A DNA stretch of 64,000 nt. It comes from JAEUMY01 sp033764435 (GTDB taxonomy: Bacteria > Pseudomonadota > Gammaproteobacteria > Burkholderiales > Usitatibacteraceae). The stretch's first letter is position 1. Each line of letters starts with the position of its first letter. The position numbers were made by a program, and so were the translations under genes. The stretch is taken from contig JANRIX010000010.1 of the NCBI GenBank assembly GCA_033764435.1, positions 124,001 to 188,000 on the forward strand, given 5' to 3'. Below are positions 42,614 to 50,188 of this stretch, piece by piece. The notes beneath the pieces are model-generated. The model searched no databases. It had not been told where the DNA came from and worked only from the letters and a program-made list of their open reading frames with translations.

Positions 42614-43051
42614 ATGATCGATGACACCCCCGTCCGCAGCACCCTGGTCCGCGAGTTGGTGGTCGGCGAAGCGTCCGGCCCCATTCCGGTGCTGGCACTG
42701 CTGCACTGGAACCCGTCACGCATCCTCGCGCGGCCGGGCCAGCGCTTCCTCATCGAGGCCGACAACAGGGTCTGGACGGACGCCCACCTGCCTGCCACGG
42801 CAGCCGGTACAGGCGACCTCGGCTTGCAGCGGTTGTCCACTGCCATGTGCCGCCACCGGCAGGCCGCGCTCATGGAGTTGATCGGCACGCTCGGGCGCGA
42901 ACACGATCATCAGTTCCGCATCGGCAAGGGCACGGTGTGGGAGAACCACACTGGCATCGAGGCCGAGATCTTTTTCTACGCCAACGACGTCTACTTCATG
43001 TACTACAACAACGCCGGCAGCGTGATGGTGACGGTGACGCGGCTGGCATAG
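42614..43051 (+). CDS. hypothetical protein
   Basis: A 145-residue soluble protein that I do not recognise. It has an alpha/beta look (VRELVVGEASGPIPVLALLHWNPSRILARPG; FRIGKGTVWENHTGIEAEIFFYANDVYFMYY) without a signal peptide. There is no strong ribosome site, and it starts about 20 bases after the terminator. The last third with alternating aromatic residues looks like beta strands. Coding bias agrees with a real gene. Confidence 0.6.
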   Translation: MIDDTPVRSTLVRELVVGEASGPIPVLALLHWNPSRILARPGQRFLIEADNRVWTDAHLPATAAGTGDLGLQRLSTAMCRHRQAALMELIGTLGREHDHQFRIGKGTVWENHTGIEAEIFFYANDVYFMYYNNAGSVMVTVTRLA

Positions 43052-43126
43052 TTGCGTGCGGCATGGATTTGCGTGCGGACGCGTCGCAACGACGCGCCGG
43101 GAACGATTTCCGCCACCGCAAATATT

Positions 43127-43138
43127 GCGAATATTCGC
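43127..43138. repeat. GCGAATATTCGC palindrome, copy 21
   Basis: Exact copy between genes, 45 bases before the DUF1428 start; preceded by a half site AATATT at 43121. Confidence 0.95.
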
Positions 43139-43182
43139 AAGCCATCGGATACTCCGATCCACATAAGAAAGCGGAGAACAAC

Positions 43183-43545
43183 ATGGCCCTGTACGTCGAT
43201 GGATTCCTGCTGCCCATCCCGAAGAAAAATGTGGACGCCTACAAGAAGCTCGCCCGCAAAGCCGGCAAGATCTGGCGCGAGCACGGCGCCCTGCATTACG
43301 TCGAGTGTATTGAAGACGACGTGAAGCCCGGCAAGTGGACGTCGTTTCCCCAGGCCGTGAAGCTGAAGAAAGGCGAGACGGTGTGGTTCTCCTGGATCGT
43401 CTACAAGTCGCGCAAGCACCGCGACCAGGTCAACGCCAAGGTCATGGCCGACCCGCGCATCAAGGCCATGGGCGGGCCGGAAGACATGCCCTTCGACGGC
43501 AAGCGAATGATGTGGGGCGGATTCAAGTCGATGGTCGAGCTGTAG
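43183..43545 (+). CDS. DUF1428 family protein
   Basis: A 120-residue protein starting MALYVDGFLLPIPKKNVDAYKKLARKAG, with HGALHYVECIEDDVKPG, VWFSWIVYKSRKHRDQVNAKVM and MPFDGKRMMWGGFKSMVEL, which is DUF1428 end to end. The fold is a dimeric alpha/beta barrel of the ABM/YbaA type. Biological role unknown. Confidence 0.93.
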   Translation: MALYVDGFLLPIPKKNVDAYKKLARKAGKIWREHGALHYVECIEDDVKPGKWTSFPQAVKLKKGETVWFSWIVYKSRKHRDQVNAKVMADPRIKAMGGPEDMPFDGKRMMWGGFKSMVEL

Positions 43546-43583
43546 CCCAGCGAGACCACCCTGCCCGTCGCTGCGCATGCCCC

Positions 43584-43829
43584 ATGAACGATCCACTCCA
43601 TAGCTTGCAGCGCTTCCTGGGCGAGCTGTTGTCCGGATTGCTGGCGGCGATGGGTCAGGTCGTCCTGACGCTGCTCGCGGTTGCGGGCACCATCACACTC
43701 ATGATTGCAGCGACGATGGCCTTTGGCACAACGGGCCTGATGCTTGTCGCAGCCCCGTTGTGCATTGGCCTCTTCATCTGGGCGGTGATGCGCGCAGGCG
43801 GGGAAGGATCTGGCAGCGGCGACGAATAG
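43584..43829 (+). CDS. small two-helix membrane protein
   Basis: An 81-residue ORF with hydrophobic helices at about 14-45 and 50-68 and a GSGSGDE tail. It lies between the DUF1428 gene and the convergent lipoprotein gene, whose stop is 4 bases away. I cannot assign a family. Its composition fits a real membrane protein, but support is only moderate. Confidence 0.5.
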   Translation: MNDPLHSLQRFLGELLSGLLAAMGQVVLTLLAVAGTITLMIAATMAFGTTGLMLVAAPLCIGLFIWAVMRAGGEGSGSGDE

Positions 43830-43833
43830 CGCC

Positions 43834-45195
43834 TTAGAGCTGCGGCCGTGCCGGCGCAGCGGGCGGCGCGGGCGGTACAGGCGGCAAAGGAAGCGCAGGT
43901 GGTGATGGCAGCGGTGGTGGGGATGGTGGCGTTGGCGGCAGCGCATCGGCCACCACCACGGCGACCGCAGCAGGCAGTCTGGGCGGCGGCGGTGCTGCAG
44001 GCGGTGCAGGCGCGGTGGTTGCACCCGGGAGCGGTGGCGGTGCCGGCGGCGCCGGTACGACGAGCGCGACATTGCCATCGGCCCATTGCGAATATTCGCC
44101 TTCCACACTGCGCGCGGCGAACTGGTTCGAACCTTCGCGCGGACGCTCCATGAGCACCATGCGCTTGCCCGGATAGTCGAACGTGACCACGTAGCGTTTC
44201 AACAGCGCGATGCCGATCGCGCCCTGGCGATTGCCCAGGCCGACCGCCTCTTTCTCTTCATACGACACCGCCACCTCGCGCGCCTGCAACACCGCCTCGC
44301 CGTGGCCCCGACTTTGACCAAACGCCACATTCACCGGCGCGCCCTTCAGCGTCTTCGACTTGCCGGACACATAGCACGCGGTCTGCGGCTCGCCCTGTTC
44401 CGGCATGCGGATTTCCGGCTTGCTGCCGGCGATGAGCGCCAGCGCGCTGTTCTTGCCAGTGTCCACATGAACATGCACTGGCACTGGCTTGTTGGCGAGA
44501 TTCACGCTGAGATCTGTATAGATGTGCCCGCTGCGAATCGAAAGCGGCAACACGGCGACGCCCGCACGCTCAGCCGGCGCGGTCCAGCGCTTCGGATCGA
44601 AGAGGCGCACCCGCCCGCGCTGATGGTCGATCTCCACCACGAACCGCTTGAAGAGATCTGCGCCGATCACGCCCTGGAAGTTGATCTTCTCGAACCGCTC
44701 CGGGCAGGGCATGGACTGTCCCGGGATGACGACAGCCGTGAGATCGGAAAACTTCACCCGGCCAAAATCGAATTCGAATCCCGGCGTGATGACGCCGGTC
44801 GGCGTTGCCGGGTTGTCGGCCGGCCCCAGCTTCCGCGCCTTCGAGGTATCGAGCTTCAGCGCCTTTGTCGCTGGCCCATCAATGATGACCGACACCGGCG
44901 CGCCCGTATCGAGGATGAAGTCGTAACGCCCGCCGCGGTTGACCGCGCCGGTCAGGATCACCAGCCCGCCCGGGCCCTCGCGAAACGCGAGCTCGATCGG
45001 CTCGTCGGCGCGGGCCGGATCGAACTGCGCCTGCACCGTCGGCTCGGTGAAGCCCATCAGTGCGTATTGCAGGTTGCAGCCGGCCAGCACCTGCAGGAGC
45101 AGGGCGGCGAGCAGCAGCCTCGGAGCCCGCATGCTGCGCTGCATGCAATCAGGTTGGATGGACTTCCTGGACAGCGAATATTCGCGACGAGACAT
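43834..45195 (-). CDS. lipoprotein with two retropepsin-like domains and a Pro-rich tail
   Basis: Up to 453 residues. After a short leader comes MRAPRLLLAALLLQVLAGC, a lipoprotein signal with lipobox LAGC, so the protein is probably anchored in the envelope. Two aspartyl-protease-like modules follow: YDFILDTGAPVSVIIDG (classic DTG) with GVIGADLFKRFVVEIDHQRG, and HVHVDTGKNSALALIAG with GAIGIALLKRYVVTFDYPGKRM. Each half resembles a single-domain retropepsin. The last 75 residues are almost only Pro and Ala. The start may be 45195, 45144 or 45132. One palindrome copy is at the N-terminus or in the leader (45174) and one at 44088 (EYS). Confidence 0.8.
   Translation of the reverse strand: MSRREYSLSRKSIQPDCMQRSMRAPRLLLAALLLQVLAGCNLQYALMGFTEPTVQAQFDPARADEPIELAFREGPGGLVILTGAVNRGGRYDFILDTGAPVSVIIDGPATKALKLDTSKARKLGPADNPATPTGVITPGFEFDFGRVKFSDLTAVVIPGQSMPCPERFEKINFQGVIGADLFKRFVVEIDHQRGRVRLFDPKRWTAPAERAGVAVLPLSIRSGHIYTDLSVNLANKPVPVHVHVDTGKNSALALIAGSKPEIRMPEQGEPQTACYVSGKSKTLKGAPVNVAFGQSRGHGEAVLQAREVAVSYEEKEAVGLGNRQGAIGIALLKRYVVTFDYPGKRMVLMERPREGSNQFAARSVEGEYSQWADGNVALVVPAPPAPPPLPGATTAPAPPAAPPPPRLPAAVAVVVADALPPTPPSPPPLPSPPALPLPPVPPAPPAAPARPQL
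44088..44099. repeat. GCGAATATTCGC palindrome, copy 22
   Basis: Exact copy in the retropepsin-like gene, GEYS phase, just before the Pro-rich tail. Confidence 0.95.
45174..45185. repeat. GCGAATATTCGC palindrome, copy 23
   Basis: Exact copy at codons 4-8 of the lipoprotein gene if it starts at 45195 (REYS), or in its leader if it starts later. Confidence 0.95.
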
Positions 45196-45451
45196 GGCGC
45201 ACCTCAGCGGGTCGGCAAAGCGACGAGTGTCTGCCGCAGAGGCCAGCCGCTCAAGCGCGATTCGATGAAGCGGTGAAATCGCGGCGTGAAATGCAGGGCG
45301 GTCCTGCCGCGCCTGCCGAGCGATACAGAGCGTCACAAATCGGCACATTCGATACCAAATGCCGCTCAATTTTGCGCTGCGCTACGCGCGCGCGGCCATC
45401 GCCGCGCATGGCGACAAACCGTTCGTCGCCTGATACAAAATTTCCGGCTTT

Positions 45452-45471
45452 CCCTATCAAGCATGGTGGGG
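45452..45471. repeat. hairpin related to the AraC terminator
   Basis: CCCTATCA-AGCA-TGGTGGGG, nearly the same as 42562-42581 but without a T run, 60 bases before the peptidase gene. Confidence 0.5.
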
Positions 45472-45530
45472 ACAAGCGCCTTCAGCCCTGCTAACGTCGA
45501 GAAGTTCCCGCCCAGGATGAAGGAGGCCCC

Positions 45531-47678
45531 ATGCCGTCACGCCAAGTCAACCTCACCCATGCCGGACTTCGCACGCTGGACGCCCGGCCAGACCGCCTCG
45601 ATCTGCGCGACCGCCCGTATCTGCCCCCGGTGCGATCGCTGCCGCATCGCTACCCCAGCGACGCCAATCTCCGGAAACTCCTTCCCGATTACCTGAAGAA
45701 AAAGATGGTGCTCGATCAGGGCCAGGAAGGCGCATGCACCGGCTTTGGTCTCGCGGCCGCCATCAACTTCATGCTCTGGTACAGGCATGTCGAAACCAAA
45801 GGTCGCTACCCCTACAAGCGGGTCAGCCCGTACATGCTCTACGACCTCGCGCGCTTCTACGACGAATGGCCGGGCGAGGACTACGACGGCTCCAGCTGCC
45901 GCGGCGCCATGAAGGGCTGGCACAAACATGGCGTCTGCGAATATTCGCACTGGACCAGCTCGGTGAAGCCCGGCGGAACCTCGGGAAAATCATCGAAGCC
46001 GTACAAACCCAATACCGGTTGGGCATTCGATGCGGCCAACTGTCCGGTCGGCATCTACTACCGGGTCAATCGCGAGTCTGTCACCGACATCCAGGCCGCC
46101 ATCAACGAAATGGGCGCGGTCTACGTCGCGGCCACCGTCCACGCCGGCTGGGACAGCGTCAAGCTGGCGAATGCCCGCCTGAAAAGCCACGACGACATCC
46201 CGGTCATTCCGTGGACGAAGGACTATCAAGCCACTGGCGGTCACGCGTTTGCGCTGATGGGCTTCAACGAATCCGGCTTCGTCGTGCAGAACTCCTGGGG
46301 CGACCGATGGGGCAACCAGGGCTTCGCCGTGATCACCTACGCCGACTGGGTTGCCAACGGCTGCGACGCGTGGGTGTGCTCGCTGGGCGTGCCACAGGTC
46401 AAGCCCGGGTCGGCTGCCAACGCGGCAACGGTGTCGCGCGTGCGCCAATTGAATTCGTCGGCTGTCACGCCGGCTGCGGCGCTCGCCTCGACAGCGCCTT
46501 CTGCCGCCGAGCCGTGGGACGTGGACACCGCCTACGCGCACACGCTGGTCGCCGGCAACAACGGCGTCGTCCGCCACAACACCCCTGATATCGGCAGCGC
46601 AGCCGCCCAGGTCGAGAAGATCCTCGTCGATGCGCCGCTGGCCTGGGCCAGGGAAACAAAGCTTGCCAAGTCCGGCAAGCCACTCAAGCTGATGCTCTAC
46701 GCGCATGGCGGCCTCAATTCGGAAGACAGCTCGGTGAAGCGCATTCGCAAGCTGGGACCGTACTTCCTCGCCAACGGCGTGTACCCCGTGTTCTACACCT
46801 GGCGCACCGGGTTCATGGAAGTTGTGAAAAGCGCTCTCGGCGACGCATTTGCCCCGAGTGAAGCGCCCGCGTCGGGCAAGCTGGCCGACGCCAAGGACGC
46901 GCTGATTGAGGCGATCTGCCACGGCACGCGCGCCATCTGGAACGAAATGACGGAGAACGCCGCGCGCGGCGCCGACGCCGGACACGCGATCGACCTCGCG
47001 GCCGAGGCGATCGTCATGCTCGCCAGCAAAGTCGATCTTGAAGTGCATCTCGTTGGCCACTCCGCCGGATCGTTCGTCCACGGCCACCTCATGGACGCGC
47101 TCGCCAAGCGCAAGCTGCCGGTGCACTCGCTGACCCTCTACGCCCCCGCCTGCTCACTCGACTTTGCCAATGAACACTTCGTCCCGGCGGTGCAGAAGAA
47201 GCGGCTGGCCAAGGACGCGTTCTGGCTGCACGTCCTTTCCGACAAGCGCGAGCGTGCGGATTTCGTGGGGCCCGGCACGACCCGGGTCTACGGCAAATCC
47301 CTGCTCTATCTCGTCAGCCGAGGGTTCGAGAGCACGCGCAAGACGCCACTCGCGGGGCTTGAACACTGCCTCGATACGCGCGCCGACAACCCCGACGATG
47401 ATCTGTGGACAAAGGCGCTCTACGAGAAGGATGTGCTGGCGTGGCGGAAGTTCGTTGCCACGCTGCCCGCGCAGGCGGATGGCAGGGCGGCGGTGGAGGT
47501 CACGGATGCCGATGTCGTCACTGAGAAACTGAACGCCGACGGGACCATGTCGACCACCAAGGCCTCGCACGGCTCGTTCGACAACGATGTCGATGTTGTC
47601 ACGCGCACGATCAATCGCGTGCTGGGGGTGGCCCCCGGCGCGAAGTTGGCGGTGCCGGTCGTGGATTTGAAGTATTGA
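45531..47678 (+). CDS. papain-like peptidase fused to an alpha/beta hydrolase
   Basis: A 715-residue fusion with no signal peptide and a perfect AAGGAGG ribosome site. Residues 55-275 are a C1A (papain-like) peptidase: VLDQGQEGACTGFGLA with Cys69, GGHAFALMGF with His238 and VVQNSWGDRWGNQGFAVITY with Asn254. A linker of about 100 residues (Ala-rich) leads to an alpha/beta hydrolase from about 385: LYAHGGLNS (oxyanion loop), VDLEVHLVGHSAGSFVHG with Ser511. The C-terminal part (603-715) ends SHGSFDND...RTINRVLG...DLKY and recurs at 53880-54212. Two hydrolytic sites in one cytoplasmic protein suggest a toxin-like or regulated proteolytic effector; this is inference. Palindrome at 45937 (CEYS). 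Confidence 0.88.
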   Translation: MPSRQVNLTHAGLRTLDARPDRLDLRDRPYLPPVRSLPHRYPSDANLRKLLPDYLKKKMVLDQGQEGACTGFGLAAAINFMLWYRHVETKGRYPYKRVSPYMLYDLARFYDEWPGEDYDGSSCRGAMKGWHKHGVCEYSHWTSSVKPGGTSGKSSKPYKPNTGWAFDAANCPVGIYYRVNRESVTDIQAAINEMGAVYVAATVHAGWDSVKLANARLKSHDDIPVIPWTKDYQATGGHAFALMGFNESGFVVQNSWGDRWGNQGFAVITYADWVANGCDAWVCSLGVPQVKPGSAANAATVSRVRQLNSSAVTPAAALASTAPSAAEPWDVDTAYAHTLVAGNNGVVRHNTPDIGSAAAQVEKILVDAPLAWARETKLAKSGKPLKLMLYAHGGLNSEDSSVKRIRKLGPYFLANGVYPVFYTWRTGFMEVVKSALGDAFAPSEAPASGKLADAKDALIEAICHGTRAIWNEMTENAARGADAGHAIDLAAEAIVMLASKVDLEVHLVGHSAGSFVHGHLMDALAKRKLPVHSLTLYAPACSLDFANEHFVPAVQKKRLAKDAFWLHVLSDKRERADFVGPGTTRVYGKSLLYLVSRGFESTRKTPLAGLEHCLDTRADNPDDDLWTKALYEKDVLAWRKFVATLPAQADGRAAVEVTDADVVTEKLNADGTMSTTKASHGSFDNDVDVVTRTINRVLGVAPGAKLAVPVVDLKY
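45937..45948. repeat. GCGAATATTCGC palindrome, copy 24
   Basis: Exact copy in the peptidase half of the fusion gene, CEYS phase; 14 bp with flanks. It is the last exact copy for 8 kb. Confidence 0.95.
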
Positions 47679-47688
47679 TCGAGCGCAC

Positions 47689-49140
47689 ATGAACCACCCG
47701 GACACAACGCCAAAGGAGCGATTGGAAAAGGAAAAGCTCAGGCTTGAGATTGCCCGCCTTTATGGCCTGTCCAGTATCGAAACTGAGAAAGCCAAGACTG
47801 ATCTGAAAATTGCATCGGACTCATTCAGGCGTCAGATCACGATCGCCGTGGTCGGACTGCTGATTCCGGCGCTTTCACTCGTTTGGTCTGTGCACTCTTA
47901 CACCGAGTCCCAACGGGCACGATCCAGCGAAGCCGACTCAAGGGCAAAGGCCGAGCGTGAGGCCTCCCTTGAGAAGTCCAAGAGTGAACTGGCCATTCGC
48001 GAGCGCCAAATGTTGATCCAAGCGCTGGGCCTACTTTCGAAACCAGATGCGGCAGAAAGAATTGCGGGTGCGGTGGCGCTCTCCGCGGCCGTCACGCCAG
48101 GCAGCCCGGAAGCGAAAATTGCCACAGGCGCACTCCTCGCCCGACTTGCGCACGAAACAGACATTCCCGTGATCGAGGCAGTCTCCAGATCAGTGGCAAA
48201 TTTCGGGGTTTCAGCCGCACCAGAAATTGTCTCGCTGAACCAGCGCTCTGCCTACTCAGTTGCAACAAGCGTCGCAGACTGGTCCGCAGTATCCGATCGG
48301 AGATTGACTGAACGGGAACGAAAGGCAATCCACAAGTCGGAGGAGAGCGAAAGGGCTTGGCTTTGGAGTCACGTTGGTGCCGTACTTGAGCGATCAGGAC
48401 TCCCTATGCAGCCGGATCTCGAAGGCATCAATAAGTCCAGCTCGATCGCGGAGCTCAACATCCTCGGATCGAAGAAGTTCTGGGCTGTCTACACAGACAG
48501 AAGAGAGTCACTGCTGAAGCGACAAGGCGCAGGTTCGGCGCCAGAACCTGAAGGAGAGCTGGCGCCGAATCACCGTCGACACATTGCCTTGATCGAATCT
48601 CAAATCAGCCGGCATGCTCGAACTCTGGCCGGCACAAGCCTCGCATTGGTTCAAATACTTCGCACATCAAGCCCGGAGGCCATTCAAAAGCTGGACCTGA
48701 GTGGCATTTCTCTCACCCGCGGCAACCTCGATGGCACGAACCTCATGCGTGCAAGACTGAAGAGTGCACTCGTCTACGCAAGCCTCAGAAACGCAAATCT
48801 CAGCGGGGCCGTGTTGAGCAACGCACACATAGAGGGGCCAATGGGGAGAGCCGACTTCAGAACGGCAAACTTGGAGGGCGCGCAGATCAGAGGCATTGGC
48901 CTGCTGCAGGTGCTCTTTTTCGGCCGAAGCTGCAAGGCGAGCGCCGACAGACGGTCACGGTTTCCGATCATGGATGAGAATGGACGCAAATTGCTACTGG
49001 ATCACATTACCGGGGGCATAAGTGCCGATGGATTCAAACTCCTTGGCAATCAAGAAAAACAAACTGTCACTGCGGATAGCTTCAAGCAGAATGTCGCTCG
49101 CTTGCTGGTTGATTGCCTGGCGCCTGAAGTGATCCCATGA
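47689..49140 (+). CDS. membrane-anchored coiled-coil pentapeptide-repeat protein
   Basis: A 483-residue protein. A charged helix (1-45), one membrane helix (about 51-68, ITIAVVGLLIPALSLVWSV), a coiled coil (75-115), a helical HEAT-like middle, and pentapeptide repeats at about 343-400 (LDLSG ISLTR GNLDG TNLMR ARLKS; ANLSG AVLSN AHIEG; ADFRT ANLEG AQIRG). Composition is visibly less GC-rich than the neighbours. It starts 10 bases after the fusion gene. I know no named family; a membrane scaffold for the enzymes around it is possible. Confidence 0.75.
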   Translation: MNHPDTTPKERLEKEKLRLEIARLYGLSSIETEKAKTDLKIASDSFRRQITIAVVGLLIPALSLVWSVHSYTESQRARSSEADSRAKAEREASLEKSKSELAIRERQMLIQALGLLSKPDAAERIAGAVALSAAVTPGSPEAKIATGALLARLAHETDIPVIEAVSRSVANFGVSAAPEIVSLNQRSAYSVATSVADWSAVSDRRLTERERKAIHKSEESERAWLWSHVGAVLERSGLPMQPDLEGINKSSSIAELNILGSKKFWAVYTDRRESLLKRQGAGSAPEPEGELAPNHRRHIALIESQISRHARTLAGTSLALVQILRTSSPEAIQKLDLSGISLTRGNLDGTNLMRARLKSALVYASLRNANLSGAVLSNAHIEGPMGRADFRTANLEGAQIRGIGLLQVLFFGRSCKASADRRSRFPIMDENGRKLLLDHITGGISADGFKLLGNQEKQTVTADSFKQNVARLLVDCLAPEVIP

Positions 49141-49190
49141 AATTCGGGATCAGTCGTTGCCCGAATTGAATTTTCCGGAGCCACATAATC

Positions 49191-50126
49191 ATGCCACCCA
49201 CCCGCATCGCCTTCACCTCCTGCGCCCGCATCGAGGACTTCCCTTCCCAGCCGCAGTGGAAGGAGATCCAGGATGCCGAACCGCACTACCTCCTCCTGCT
49301 GGGCGATCAGATCTACATGGACTACGGATTCAGCAGCGAGCCGAACGGTTCGCCTGCCGACTATCCGCTGGACAAGTTTCGGGACACGATGGCGGCAAAG
49401 TACGCGCGCCAGTGGTCGGAGACACATTTCAAGGACCTGCTTGAATACATGCGCGCCGAGGAGTCTCCAGACAAACCGCGAATATTCGGCACCTGGGACG
49501 ACCATGACTTCGGCTGGAACAATGCCTTCGGCCTGCAGCCGAAAATGACGCCCGACAAATACCAGGCCACGCTCGACCTCTTCCATCAATGGATGAATTG
49601 CTCGACCAACCGGCCGCATGTGTACTGTCACGCGGACATCGGCGACTTGGCCCGGCTCATCATCCTCGATCAGCGCAGTCACGCTGAGCCCGCAAGCCCG
49701 ACCAAGCCGACGGCGTCGTTGCTGGGCGCGGACCAATGGGCGTTTCTGCGGGACAAGCTCAACCACGACAAGCAATACACCCTACTCTGCGGCGGGCTCA
49801 GCCTCACCCGCGGCAAGGACAACTGGGAGGAGTACCAAGACGAGTACCAGCAACTGCGCGATCTCATCGAGGATCGCGAAGGCGTGATCTATCTGGGCGG
49901 CGACATCCACAGCAACAAATTCATGAAGCCCGGCGATGACCGGCCGTGCTACGAGATCATCTCATCCGGGCTGGCCGTCAACCTGCTCGCGCTGACGTCG
50001 CTGGGCATTGACGATCGCCATAACTGGAGCTATCTCGACCTCTCCGAAGAGGGTGTAAAGGTGGTGCAATCCACGTCGGGAAAGCTCAAGCGGCACGCAA
50101 TCCGATTTGACAATTGGTGGGGCTGA
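49191..50126 (+). CDS. PhoD-like metallophosphatase, cytoplasmic
   Basis: A 311-residue PhoD-type phosphoesterase: IAFTSCARI, LLLGDQIYMDYG (metal Asp), FGTWDDHDFGWNNAF (DDHD), and YLGGDIHSNKF (GDIH). Usual PhoD proteins are exported by Tat and act on phosphodiesters; this one lacks any signal peptide and is short, so it probably acts inside the cell. A one-mismatch palindrome (49478) encodes RIFG just before TWDDHD. The role beside CHAT and hydrolase genes is unknown. Confidence 0.85.
   Translation: MPPTRIAFTSCARIEDFPSQPQWKEIQDAEPHYLLLLGDQIYMDYGFSSEPNGSPADYPLDKFRDTMAAKYARQWSETHFKDLLEYMRAEESPDKPRIFGTWDDHDFGWNNAFGLQPKMTPDKYQATLDLFHQWMNCSTNRPHVYCHADIGDLARLIILDQRSHAEPASPTKPTASLLGADQWAFLRDKLNHDKQYTLLCGGLSLTRGKDNWEEYQDEYQQLRDLIEDREGVIYLGGDIHSNKFMKPGDDRPCYEIISSGLAVNLLALTSLGIDDRHNWSYLDLSEEGVKVVQSTSGKLKRHAIRFDNWWG
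49478..49489. repeat. one-mismatch palindrome (GCGAATATTCGG)
   Basis: In the PhoD-like gene, RIFG phase. The only near-copy in the 8 kb between 45949 and 53952. Confidence 0.8.
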
Positions 50127-50188
50127 CCTCGGCTACACATCAGGGGACTTTGCAGGGGATTGCTTGCAATCCGGAAAGGGGGCGAACG

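Noticed and set aside
43840..44080. Gly/Ala/Val-rich repeat frame on the plus strand
   Set aside because: Shadow of the Pro/Ala-rich tail of the minus-strand lipoprotein.
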